Assembly: GCA_938044055.1 (NCBI GenBank)
Contig: CALIQO010000174.1
Coordinates: forward strand, 1-12,799
Direction: 5' to 3'
From: an uncultured Saprospiraceae bacterium
GTDB lineage: Bacteria; Bacteroidota; Bacteroidia; Chitinophagales; Saprospiraceae
Length of the DNA stretch: 12,799 nt
Shown here: positions 1 through 7,600 of the stretch, one piece after another
Layout of the letters: each line of letters begins with the position of its first letter
Position numbering within the stretch: position 1 is the first letter of the stretch
Program-made: the position numbers and the translations under genes
The notes under the pieces: model-generated
Database searches by the model: none
Seen by the model: only the letters and a program-made list of their open reading frames with translations
What the model was told of the DNA's origin: nothing

Positions 1-525
1 GACTGTACTGATGGCAACCGCCGCGTTGAGCAATACCACATCCCGCTTGGGGCCGCTTGTCTTGCCGCTGAGGATGCCCTTGGTAATGGCCGCGTTCTCG
101 TCTGGTTCGCCGCCGCGCAGATCCTCGATGCTGGCGTGAGGAATGCCCAATTCGGTCGAATCCAGCTCATAGGTGGTGACCTGCCCATCCTTTAACTGGC
201 TGACTCGGTTGGGACCGGTTAAGCTTAACTCGTCCAGCCCGCTGTGGCCGTGGACTACGTAGGCCGCTTTCTTGCCCATCTGCCCAAGCACGTTGGCCAT
301 TGGCTCGGTCAGCTCTGGATCAAAGACACCAACCAATAAATGAGATGCGCTGGCTGGGTTTGTTAGCGGACCGAGTATGTTGAAAATCGTACGGGAGGCT
401 AGTTCGCGGCGGACACCGATGGCATAGCGCATGGCTGGGTGGTAGACCTGGGCAAAGAGGAAGCTAAAGCCAGTCTCTTCGATGCAACTTGCCGCTTGAT
501 CTGCGGTGAGCCGCGTCACCTTAAC
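1..525 (-). CDS. trpD: Anthranilate phosphoribosyltransferase, internal fragment (both ends missing)
   Basis: TrpD transfers the phosphoribosyl group of PRPP to anthranilate, the second step of the tryptophan branch, in the cytoplasm. Reading the minus strand from base 525 to the left edge gives 175 uninterrupted residues. They contain the family blocks YHPAMR, RTIFNILGPLTNP, VVHGHSGLDELSLTG (with the Asp-Glu metal-binding pair), an LRGGEPDEN block and VLLNAA. Family members are about 340 residues, so this is roughly residues 130 to 310. The C-terminus lies beyond the left edge. The N-terminal half is absent: recognisable TrpD sequence starts near VKVTRLTADQ, and the frame then runs through unrelated codons to a stop near 588. 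GC content and codon choice are unlike the rest of the window. The identity of the protein is secure; its physical linkage to the neighbouring genes is doubtful. Confidence 0.9.
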
Positions 526-537
526 TTGGAAGTATAA

Positions 538-1221
538 GTGATAAAGTGCATTATAGTAGAGGATGAACTTCTCGCCAGAGAGAAATTAGAGTTTTATGTA
601 GACCGACACAACGACCTTGATCTAGTTGCATCATATGCCAGTGCCGAAGAATTTCTATTGAAATCCCAGAATCTAGAATATCAGCTGTTGTTGTTGGATA
701 TAGGATTGCCTAATATTGATGGGATCAGTTTAGTTGAGAAACTACCTGAAGGTTGTAGTGTAGTTTTTACAACGGCTTATTCTGAGTATGCAGTAGAAGC
801 TTTTAATATAAATGTTACGGACTATCTGCTAAAGCCTTTTAATTTTGATCGTTTTTCGAAAGCAATTGAGAAAGTCAATTCTGTGCGTGATGAGGTAGAA
901 AGTCTCAATAAAATAAACAAGAAGATCTTAGTCAAGGAAGGCACAAAAATTCATCGCTTAAGTGCCGATGATATTCTATACTTGAAGAGTTTAAAGGAAT
1001 ACGTGATGTGGCATACTGCTAAAGGCAGAATCATGTCCTTGCAGTCGCTGTCTCACTTAAGGGAGTACTTGGAACCATATGGTTTTATCCAGACACATAA
1101 GTCTTATATTGTCAATGTTGAAAAAGTCAGTCTCATAGAATATGGATTCGTCCACCTGAATAAGATTCAGATTCCCATCGGACGAAGTTATAGGGAACAG
1201 GTTAAAAAGAGGTTTAAATAA
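538..1221 (+). CDS. LytTR-family response regulator, orphan in this window
   Basis: This is a cytoplasmic DNA-binding response regulator of 227 residues, the usual length for the LytTR family. Residues 1-120 are a receiver domain: acidic pocket E8/D9, phospho-acceptor D54 in LLDIGLPNIDG, conserved T78/T79 region in VVFTTAY, and K99 in YLLKPF. Residues about 130-227 are a LytTR domain with the typical FIQTHKSYIVNV and IPIGRSYRE blocks. The start is GTG followed by IKCIIVEDE, which matches the normal N-terminus of such proteins, so the protein appears complete. No purine-rich ribosome site is seen, but the bases just upstream belong to, or abut, the foreign TrpD fragment. LytTR regulators usually lie next to a LytS-type kinase; none is seen here, perhaps because the true upstream sequence was lost at the junction. 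The target genes are unknown. Confidence 0.9.
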   Translation: MIKCIIVEDELLAREKLEFYVDRHNDLDLVASYASAEEFLLKSQNLEYQLLLLDIGLPNIDGISLVEKLPEGCSVVFTTAYSEYAVEAFNINVTDYLLKPFNFDRFSKAIEKVNSVRDEVESLNKINKKILVKEGTKIHRLSADDILYLKSLKEYVMWHTAKGRIMSLQSLSHLREYLEPYGFIQTHKSYIVNVEKVSLIEYGFVHLNKIQIPIGRSYREQVKKRFK

Positions 1222-1228
1222 AAGGATC

Positions 1229-1247
1229 GAACCGATTCATCAGAATC
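1229..1247 (+). repeat. 19-bp direct repeat, copy 1
   Basis: The sequence GAACCGATTCATCAGAATC occurs here, 8 bp after the regulator stop codon, and again identically at 1315-1333 (period 86 bp). Each copy contains the inverted repeat GATTC-ATCA-GAATC. In this copy the stem extends to seven perfect pairs (CCGATTC/GAATCGG). Confidence 0.8.
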
Positions 1248-1333
1248 GGGTGGGGGAGCAACTGGTTCTGCTGCAGGCAGAATGAGAGTGACTAGATGTC
1301 ACTCTAAAGGGAGTGAACCGATTCATCAGAATC
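1232..1333. other. Cluster of four tandem stem-loops (possible structured RNA or intergenic palindromic element)
   Basis: Four short perfect inverted repeats follow one another in about 100 bp. They are 1232-1249 (7-bp stem, loop ATCA), 1266-1282 (TTCTGC/GCAGAA, 5-nt loop), 1285-1305 (AGAGTGAC/GTCACTCT, 8-bp stem, 5-nt loop) and 1320-1333 (5-bp stem, loop ATCA). The stretch is more GC-rich than the genes around it and has no convincing reading frame. The first and last hairpins lie within the identical 19-bp direct repeats. None is followed by a T-run, so they are not ordinary terminators. It could be the 3' part of the regulator transcript, a small RNA ending at the terminator at 1372-1405, or a decayed palindromic repeat element. 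I cannot assign it to a known RNA family. Confidence 0.5.
1315..1333 (+). repeat. 19-bp direct repeat, copy 2
   Basis: This is the second exact copy of the repeat at 1229-1247. Its stem is only five pairs because the flanking GG of copy 1 is replaced by AG. The bases after both copies are loosely similar (GGGTGGGGG versus AGATGGGCTGG), hinting that the duplicated unit was once longer. Confidence 0.8.
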
Positions 1334-1371
1334 AGATGGGCTGGCGTCCAGACTAGTATATTCTAAATAAA

Positions 1372-1405
1372 AAAAGCTCCGATCAAATGAATGATCGAAG
1401 CTTTT
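1372..1405. terminator. Hairpin terminator, copy distal to tRNA-Asp, probably bidirectional
   Basis: The arms AAAAGCTCCGATCA (1372-1385) and TGATCGAAGCTTTT (1392-1405) are complementary except at one position. On minus-strand RNA that position is a G-U pair, and the stem is followed by a long U-run. On the plus strand the stem ends in UUUU, so it could also end transcription from the response regulator at 538-1221. It is nearly identical to the terminator at 1551-1584. Confidence 0.75.
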
Positions 1406-1550
1406 ACTGGCCTTTTAGAGAATGGTACTGCTTACCAAGCAGAATTAAAGCAACAAAAGTTGATTTAAAAAGCAGCTGTCCACTTCGTGAGAAGCAACTG
1501 ACTACAATCCAGACCAATATCTACATCTTAATAAAACACTTCATAAATGA

Positions 1551-1584
1551 AAAAAGCTCCGACCAAATTAATGATCGAAGCTTT
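1551..1584 (-). terminator. Rho-independent terminator of tRNA-Asp
   Basis: On the minus strand this starts 3 bases beyond the tRNA 3' end. It forms a 12-pair stem (AAAGCTTCGATC against GGTCGGAGCTTT, with two G-U pairs) followed by a U-run. It belongs to a 39-bp unit (1546-1584) that matches 1366-1404 at 36 of 39 positions, exactly 180 bp away. The 141 bp between the two units hold no gene or tRNA remnant that I can recognise. Confidence 0.85.
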
Positions 1585-1587
1585 ATG

Positions 1588-1661
1588 CGGTCTGGACGGG
1601 ACTCGAACCCGCGACCCCCTGCGTGACAGGCAGGTATTCTAACCAGCTGAACTACCAAACC
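1588..1661 (-). tRNA. tRNA-Asp (anticodon GTC)
   Basis: A 74-nt cloverleaf is read on the minus strand. The acceptor stem is GGTTTGG/CCAGACC with one G-U pair, and the D-arm is TAGTTCAGCTGGTTAGA. The anticodon arm is CCTGC-CTGTCAC-GCAGG with anticodon GTC, and the T-arm is CGGGTTCGAGTCCCG. The discriminator base is G, as expected for tRNA-Asp. CCA is not encoded and must be added after transcription. The gene is followed directly by its own terminator. Confidence 0.97.
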
Positions 1662-1951
1662 GTTTATCGTGTTAAATTCTTTATCTTTTCAAAGCAAGAC
1701 TCTCTAGCAAAACTAGAATACCTGACTATACTCCCTGCGAGCCGTTGTTCGCAGTTTACTTCTGCTATCAGAGCGATTGCAAATGTATAAATGATTTTCA
1801 TACGCACCAATATCTGAGGTAAGTTTTTTTCAATCTTTTTAGCAAGATTTCTGACCCTTTTTCATGGAAATAGACTTAAAGTATTGTGATTCAGCAACTA
1901 GTAACCATAGGGGACTTATCCGAATCAGGCCTTTACACCCTATAGCGGTAT
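1662..1951. other. Intergenic region without a recognised gene
   Basis: About 290 bp lie between the tRNA-Asp 5' end and the stop codon of the minus-strand response regulator. It is AT-rich with several T-runs and a small inverted repeat (TGCGA/TCGCA at 1736-1753). It must hold the tRNA promoter, read leftward from about 1670-1720, but I see no convincing match to the Bacteroidota -7/-33 elements. No clear terminator for the regulator is visible. Confidence 0.5.
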
Positions 1952-2653
1952 CTATCCGTCTATAATTTTCCTCAGGTTTACCTTGTAAGTCTGACCTACT
2001 GGAATGGCATGCTCATTAATAAATATTCTGTTTCCCTCTATACTTCTTATATGCTGCTTCGCAACGATATATGACTTATGGATGCGGAAGAAATCGTGGT
2101 CTTCAAGTCTTTTCGTGAATGCCGATATTTTTTCATGGGTGACAATGGCCTTATCGGAAGTGTGTACCTTGCAATAGCTGCCTATGGATTCTATAAAAAG
2201 AATGTCTTTTAACCTTATATGGTGATACGTCTTGTCTCCTTTTATGAAAAAACTGGATTGATCGTCCGTAAAGTTTTCTGGTTGCTGAATAGCAGATACA
2301 ACTTGATCATTATTGACTTTATATACTGCTTTCATAAACCGCTCAAAGGAGAATGGCTTCAATAAATAATCTATGACATTCAATTCATATCCTTGCAAGG
2401 CATATTCCTCATAAGCTGACGTAATAATGGTAGCAGGAGGATTAGAAAGCAATTTTAAAAAATCTAGACCCTTGAGTTTCGGCATATTTATATCAAGAAA
2501 CATAAGATCTATCTTTTCTTTCTTGAGAAGATCCATCGCTTGCATAGCATTGTAACAATTTCCCATCAATTCTAGGAAAGAGATATCCATTGCGAATTTC
2601 TCGATGATTGTGTGCGCTATAGGCTCGTCATCTATAATGATGTATCTAATCAT
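1952..2653 (-). CDS. LytTR-family response regulator of the kinase/transporter module
   Basis: This is a cytoplasmic response regulator of 233 residues. The receiver domain (1-120) shows D8/D9 in IIIDDE, phospho-acceptor D54 in FLDINMP, T78/S79, and K99 in YLLKPF. A linker of about 20 residues leads to a LytTR DNA-binding domain (about 133-232) with FFRIHKSYIV and IPVGQTYK. The start codon overlaps the kinase stop as ATGA, so the two are translationally coupled and transcribed together, kinase first. The pair stands divergently beside the ABC ATPase and permease/M1 genes, and those are its most likely targets (inference). LytTR proteins bind short directly repeated sites; candidates lie at 3654-3732. 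It is clearly a paralogue, not a close copy, of the regulator at 538-1221. Confidence 0.95.
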   Translation of the reverse strand: MIRYIIIDDEPIAHTIIEKFAMDISFLELMGNCYNAMQAMDLLKKEKIDLMFLDINMPKLKGLDFLKLLSNPPATIITSAYEEYALQGYELNVIDYLLKPFSFERFMKAVYKVNNDQVVSAIQQPENFTDDQSSFFIKGDKTYHHIRLKDILFIESIGSYCKVHTSDKAIVTHEKISAFTKRLEDHDFFRIHKSYIVAKQHIRSIEGNRIFINEHAIPVGQTYKVNLRKIIDG

Positions 2654-3582
2654 GGATTTAAGATCGTAAGATTTACCTTAAAGTTATTTTCATTCTTCGT
2701 TATTTCTAAATTATGTTGCTTAGGGTATATAAGGTTAAGCCGTTTCATTGTGTTTTCAAGTCCTGTACCTGCATCTTCTAAGACTTCTGGTTCATAATTG
2801 TTCTCAAGAATAAAATGTATCATTTTATCAGTTGATGTTATAGACATATTGATATACGCGTTTTGATCTAGTTTTTCTGCGCCATGCTTAAATGCATTTT
2901 CAAGCAAATTGATAAGCAATAAGGGAGCAATTTCAATATGATCATCTTTTATATCTTGATTGACTGTGATGGTCAATTTATTGTGGTGTCTTATTTTATG
3001 CAATTCAATATAGTTGATAAGAAAATTGACTTCATCTTTTAACTTGACCTTGTCCTTCTTTCCATTAGATATGGTATACCTCATCATCTCAGATAGTTTC
3101 AAGATGACGGCAGGCGTTTCGTCGGATTTCGAAATGGCAAGTCCATATAGATTGTTAAGCGTGTTGAAAAAAAAGTGAGGATTTACCTGAGACTTAAGTA
3201 GAGATAACTCTGATTCAAGTTTTTCATTTTTCAGTATACGTATGGTGATTATTTTATCATAAACCCATGAGAAAATAAGATAGGCTATAATTAGAAAAAG
3301 AATAAGCATCATGAGAATAGGCATACTTTGCTCTGCTTCTCTCACTGTAAGTTGAATAAGTAAGACAACAAGAAAGACTACTGCAAAGAATGATTTTTCA
3401 TACCGTATTATAAATAGATCTTGATCCATCTTTCCAGGGATCTTACTCCATACTAAGAAAGCCAGATATACAACACTTATGATAATAGATATTGTATGCG
3501 GATCAAGTACAATAATTCCAACCCCTACAGCAATTAGAACCAAGACAAAAATCAAAAGGTATACTGCTTTTTTCATCTTCAT
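2650..3582 (-). CDS. LytS/YehU-type sensor histidine kinase with four membrane segments
   Basis: This inner-membrane kinase of 310 residues should phosphorylate the regulator encoded directly downstream. Four hydrophobic segments (about 5-25, 29-47, 64-80 and 88-108) are joined by short loops, so almost nothing protrudes from the membrane to bind a ligand. A short helical stretch then leads to the His_kinase domain. Its H-box is SQVNPHFFFNTLN with H136 as phospho-acceptor, the N-box is LLINLLENAFKHG with N229, and the G-box is DAGTGLENTMKRL near 270-282. The H-box with Asn-Pro-His-Phe is diagnostic for the LytS-like class rather than classical HisKA kinases. A kinase without a sensor domain next to an ABC transporter recalls Bce-type systems, where the transporter passes the signal; that parallel is inference. 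Confidence 0.94.
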   Translation of the reverse strand: MKMKKAVYLLIFVLVLIAVGVGIIVLDPHTISIIISVVYLAFLVWSKIPGKMDQDLFIIRYEKSFFAVVFLVVLLIQLTVREAEQSMPILMMLILFLIIAYLIFSWVYDKIITIRILKNEKLESELSLLKSQVNPHFFFNTLNNLYGLAISKSDETPAVILKLSEMMRYTISNGKKDKVKLKDEVNFLINYIELHKIRHHNKLTITVNQDIKDDHIEIAPLLLINLLENAFKHGAEKLDQNAYINMSITSTDKMIHFILENNYEPEVLEDAGTGLENTMKRLNLIYPKQHNLEITKNENNFKVNLTILNP

Positions 3583-3653
3583 AACCTAAATATCCATATA
3601 CATTTTCTAATAGCCACTTTATTTTAACCAACATGCTGTTTTTAGCAACGAAC

Positions 3654-3732
3654 CATTCGATTTATTGAATGAAACCCTTTCATTGAATTAAATCCATATT
3701 CTGGTTCTATAATGAGTCCGTTCATTGAATTA
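3654..3732. promoter_or_regulatory. Candidate operator/promoter between the divergent kinase and transporter operons
   Basis: This AT-rich intergenic stretch holds a perfect palindrome, AATGAAA-CCC-TTTCATT (3668-3684), and a second inverted repeat, CATTC/GAATG (3654-3671). The motif TTCATTGAATTA occurs exactly at 3679-3690 and 3721-3732, 42 bp apart, with a related TTTATTGAAT at 3661-3670. A TATAAT hexamer at 3708-3713 could serve as a -10 element reading right, although Bacteroidota usually use a different -7 box. The repeats are candidate binding sites for the adjacent LytTR regulator. The function is inferred from position and repetition. Confidence 0.45.
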
Positions 3733-3789
3733 CTTTTTAAGTCTCTACAATGCTCTTTAAGTTCGACTTATCATAATCAATATACAACG

Positions 3790-4668
3790 ATGAATACACT
3801 GAAAATAAACAATGTCCATAAGGAATATAAAGATGGAACTAAAGCATTACAAGGAGTAGACCTTTCCATAAGTGATGGAATGTTCGGGCTTCTGGGTCCC
3901 AATGGAGCAGGGAAGTCTTCCTTGATGCGTACGATTGCAGGATTGCAATTGCCTTCTACAGGAACGGTAGAATTCAATGGAGTAGACGTATGTATTGATC
4001 CAGTCTATCTGAGAAAACGCATCGGATATTTGCCACAAGAGTTCGGCGTTTATCCTAGGATTTCTGCATTAGACCTTCTGAATCACATAGCCATACTTAA
4101 GGGTATAATAAACATGACTGATAGGAAGCGGCAAGTCGATGCACTTCTCGATAAAACCAATCTATATGAGCACCGAAAGAAATATGTAAGTAACTTTTCT
4201 GGAGGAATGAAAAGGAGGTTTGGGATAGCTCAAGCCTTATTAGGCGATCCTCAGTTGATTATGGTAGATGAGCCTACAGCTGGATTAGATCCAGAAGAAA
4301 GAAATCGATTCCTAGATGTATTGTCAGAAGTTTCTACTTCTGTAATTGTAATTCTATCCACCCATATAGTCGACGACGTGCGGGTCCTGTGTTCTGATAT
4401 GGCAATCCTTAATAGGGGAAGAATTGTTGCTCAAGGGAGGCCTCAAGGACTGATAGATGGCCTTAGTGGAAAACTATGGTCTGTACCGACTAACAAGGAA
4501 GCTCTAAATGACCTTAAGAGCAATCATCAAGTTATCAATACCCGTAGAGTGAGCGGCCAGTTAAATGCATTCTTGTATTCTACAGATCAACCTACCCTGG
4601 AGGCGCAATCGGAAACCTCAGATTTAGAACACTTCTATTTTTACACACTTACACAATCTCAACTGTAA
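3790..4668 (+). CDS. ABC transporter ATP-binding protein (ABC-2 type partner)
   Basis: This cytoplasmic ATPase powers the permease encoded immediately downstream. From the ATG at 3790 the protein has 292 residues and carries every ABC signature: Walker A GPNGAGKS (36-43), Q-loop LPQEFG (Q83), signature FSGGMK (136-141), Walker B LIMVDEP with D160/E161, D-loop AGLD, and switch His in STHIVDD (H192). About 80 further residues form a C-terminal extension common in this class. An in-frame ATG at 3712 would add 26 residues, but it lies inside a TATAAT-like hexamer and the repeat region, and those residues resemble no ABC domain. The start at 3790 gives the normal N-terminus MNTLKINNVHKEY. Only 3 bp separate its stop from the permease start, so the two are co-transcribed. 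Confidence 0.95.
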   Translation: MNTLKINNVHKEYKDGTKALQGVDLSISDGMFGLLGPNGAGKSSLMRTIAGLQLPSTGTVEFNGVDVCIDPVYLRKRIGYLPQEFGVYPRISALDLLNHIAILKGIINMTDRKRQVDALLDKTNLYEHRKKYVSNFSGGMKRRFGIAQALLGDPQLIMVDEPTAGLDPEERNRFLDVLSEVSTSVIVILSTHIVDDVRVLCSDMAILNRGRIVAQGRPQGLIDGLSGKLWSVPTNKEALNDLKSNHQVINTRRVSGQLNAFLYSTDQPTLEAQSETSDLEHFYFYTLTQSQL

Positions 4669-4671
4669 ATC

Positions 4672-7600
4672 ATGCTTACAAGATTAATTGGCTTCGAAAT
4701 TAAGTATCAAATCAAGAATGGAACATTTATTCTTTTTTCTTCCTTTCTATTCTTAAGTGGGATTTTTCTCACCTTGCAGGAAGGCGCCATCCAAGTAGAC
4801 AATAGGTACAATTTGTTTTTGTTTACTTGCCTGACCAGTCTGATAATGGTCTTACAGATTAGTTTCCAGTGTGCTTATACTGTTCTGCGAGATACTGAGT
4901 ATGGCATGGATGGTATTATTCATACGACACGCGCTGGAAAATATATTATCCTAGGATCTCGATTTATAGGAATTCTTGGTACCTCAGTTCTTTCTTCAAT
5001 GGGTTATGTTCTGGGCTTGTACTTAGGGGCTATGATGGATCCGTTGTCTATTCATGATTTTCCATCTTTTGATGTTTTTTCAATTATCTGGCCATGGTTG
5101 ACAATCGTTCTTCCAGATGTATTGATAATTCTTTCGATTGTATTTTCTATTACTTTAATGCTTCGGAGATCTGCCTATTCGTTCGTAGCGGGCACATTGA
5201 TAATGACCCTCTTCTTAATGTGTAATTTCTACATAGGTTCGCCGTTTACCGGAGGCCGATTGGTCGTGAGTGATCTTATAATAGAAAGAGTTGCATGGTT
5301 AGATATTTTAGGTTTATGCAGTCAATTTGAAATTACACATCTATGGTCTCCTCAAGAGAAGAAAGAAATCTTAGTTCCGTTTTCCGGTTCACTATTGTTA
5401 AACAGAATTGTGTGGTGCTTCTCAAGTTTTACCTTACTAGGGATCACATTTTTTAGGCATACGCTGAGGCTTGAAGAAACCAAGAGAAAATCAAGATCGT
5501 GGTTTAAAAGAAGGAAATCTGATTCACTGAGACCAGGCCAAGTAGGTGGATACAATTCTGTGAAACCTGGAGAGAGGACCAAGCATTCATGGGCTTATCA
5601 GGTAGCTCATCTGCTTAGAATGGATATATGGGCAGTGCTCAAATCTAGGCCATTTCAGATTTTTATAGTCGTGTGGTGTATCATGATATATTCTGCCATC
5701 ACACACAATATAAATGGCCAGGGAGTGTACGGAAAAATTATACCAAGCACAAGTCTAATCATCGGGTTGATTCTAGAACCATTCTCTTATTGTGGTCTCT
5801 TCCTCATTGTCTATTATACTGGATTAATTGTATGGAGATCTAAGTCTTATAAATTCAATGAAATCATAGATGTCACACCTGTAAGCAATGGACAATTCTT
5901 GATGTCTAAATGGTTAACGATGCTATCGATTCCGATAATGCTCATTACTTGTGGAATCGGAATAGGTCTTATTATTCAGATCTCTCATGGTTATTATAAA
6001 TTCAATCTACCATTGTATTTAAGTGTATATCTCTATGGAGGAATTTCTGTTTTAGCTGTAATCGTATTCTCTATGCTTACGCAAATGTTTGTTTCCAATA
6101 AGTATACCGGTATGGTTGTCACGTTGATTCTTATATATGGACTGGGATATGGTCTTCCGGCTTTGGGGTATATGCATCCATTGTCTAAGGTGTTTCAGTT
6201 TCCAAAAATAGGCGAAGGGTACTCTGCTTTTTATGGCTATGGAACTCAAGCTGGTTCATTCTGGCGATTGTGTTCAGTGTGGCTTCCACTATTATTCTTG
6301 TTCTGTCTCTTCACTTATAAAAGTTACAACAGAAAAATAGGAAGTGGATTTAAGGATACGATTTTCAATTTAGACAAAAAGTGGACTAAACTTCAGATGC
6401 TCTTTCTGATTATTATAGTTGCTCTTTCAGGTATCTCAGCAACTTTAATCCATAAAGAATATGTTTCTGGATCTGTAAGAATAAATATAGAAGAAGAGAC
6501 GAGGTTTAGAGTAAATTATGAAAGTAGTTTTCTGAAGTACGCGTCTAAAAATAAACCTGATATCTCTTCTGTGAAAACATGGGTGAACATCCATTCAGAT
6601 AATATGGGTTTCAGCGTAAGAGGCGAATATCTAATTTCGAATTATGGAGATGAAATCATCGATACGATAATTGTGAATGCGCCTTCTGTTTTAGATTCAT
6701 TTAGGATAGAAGGTGCACATGTACATTCTATTTTATCAGCCAGCAATGAAGCGAGACTTGTCATATTCGACCCACCCTTAGAAAGGGATGATAAACGAGT
6801 TATGCATTTTGAAGTTAAAGAAGTTTACACAGATTTCGATAGACAGCGAGATATACAAGAGTCAGGCACCTATCTAAGGAACGGATCTTTCGAACCGCGA
6901 TTCGGGTATGTTGAGGATTTTCAATTGACCAGCAAGACCCAGCGACGAGCGTATCAATTACCTGATATTAAGATGAAGGACTGTGGCGACACGAAATCAA
7001 TCCGGCCTAAACCTAAGCAGGAATTCGAAACCTGGATTACAACAGATGCAGAACAGATTGCCATCGCCCCTGGAAGTCTTGTAGATAAGAAAGAGGTGGA
7101 CGACAAAATGGTTTATCATTACCGTTCTGATCAGAAAACAGATAACAACTTATCTTGGTTTGTAGGGGACTATACAGTAGTCAAAGATCAAGTAGAGGGC
7201 ATCCAAGTTGAAGTGTATACCCATCCCAACCACAGCAATGCATCATCTGAAATTATAGATGTGGTTAAGGCCACACTTACTTATGCTAATAGAGCATTCG
7301 GAACATATCACTACGATCATCTGCGTATTGTGGAGGTGCCCCTGCATTGGAGATTCGGTGGGCACGCCCTTCCTGGTACCATTGCTTTAAACGAAATGTT
7401 TTTCCGACAAGATGATCAAGGAAGTGAGCAAGGAATTAACCAATTGTCCCGGGTCGTGATTCATGAACTGGGTCATCAATGGTTCGGCCATAAAATGTCT
7501 CCTGCTGCAGGACCGGGCGCTAATCTGCTCACAGAATCTATGGCTAATTACATGGAAGCGGAGGTGCTTGAAATTATGTATGGAAAGGATATGGTCAATC

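Noticed and set aside
511..519. GTG at 519-517 (minus strand) as a start for a short TrpD
   Set aside because: TrpD needs about 130 more N-terminal residues, and the homology is simply cut here. A start would yield a non-functional half protein.
1408..1481. Possible decayed tRNA before the duplicated terminator
   Set aside because: Aligning this stretch by eye with the tRNA-Asp sequence at the 180-bp offset shows no convincing stem or loop remnants.
1387..1626. Open frame of 79 codons on the plus strand
   Set aside because: It runs through both terminator hairpins and antisense through the tRNA-Asp. Its end, RSGRDSNPRPPA, is the well-known spurious translation of a tRNA T-arm region.
3712..3789. 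Upstream ATG that would extend the ABC ATPase by 26 residues
   Set aside because: The codons overlap a TATAAT-like hexamer and one of the intergenic repeats, and the extra residues do not resemble an ABC domain. The ATG at 3790 gives the standard N-terminus.
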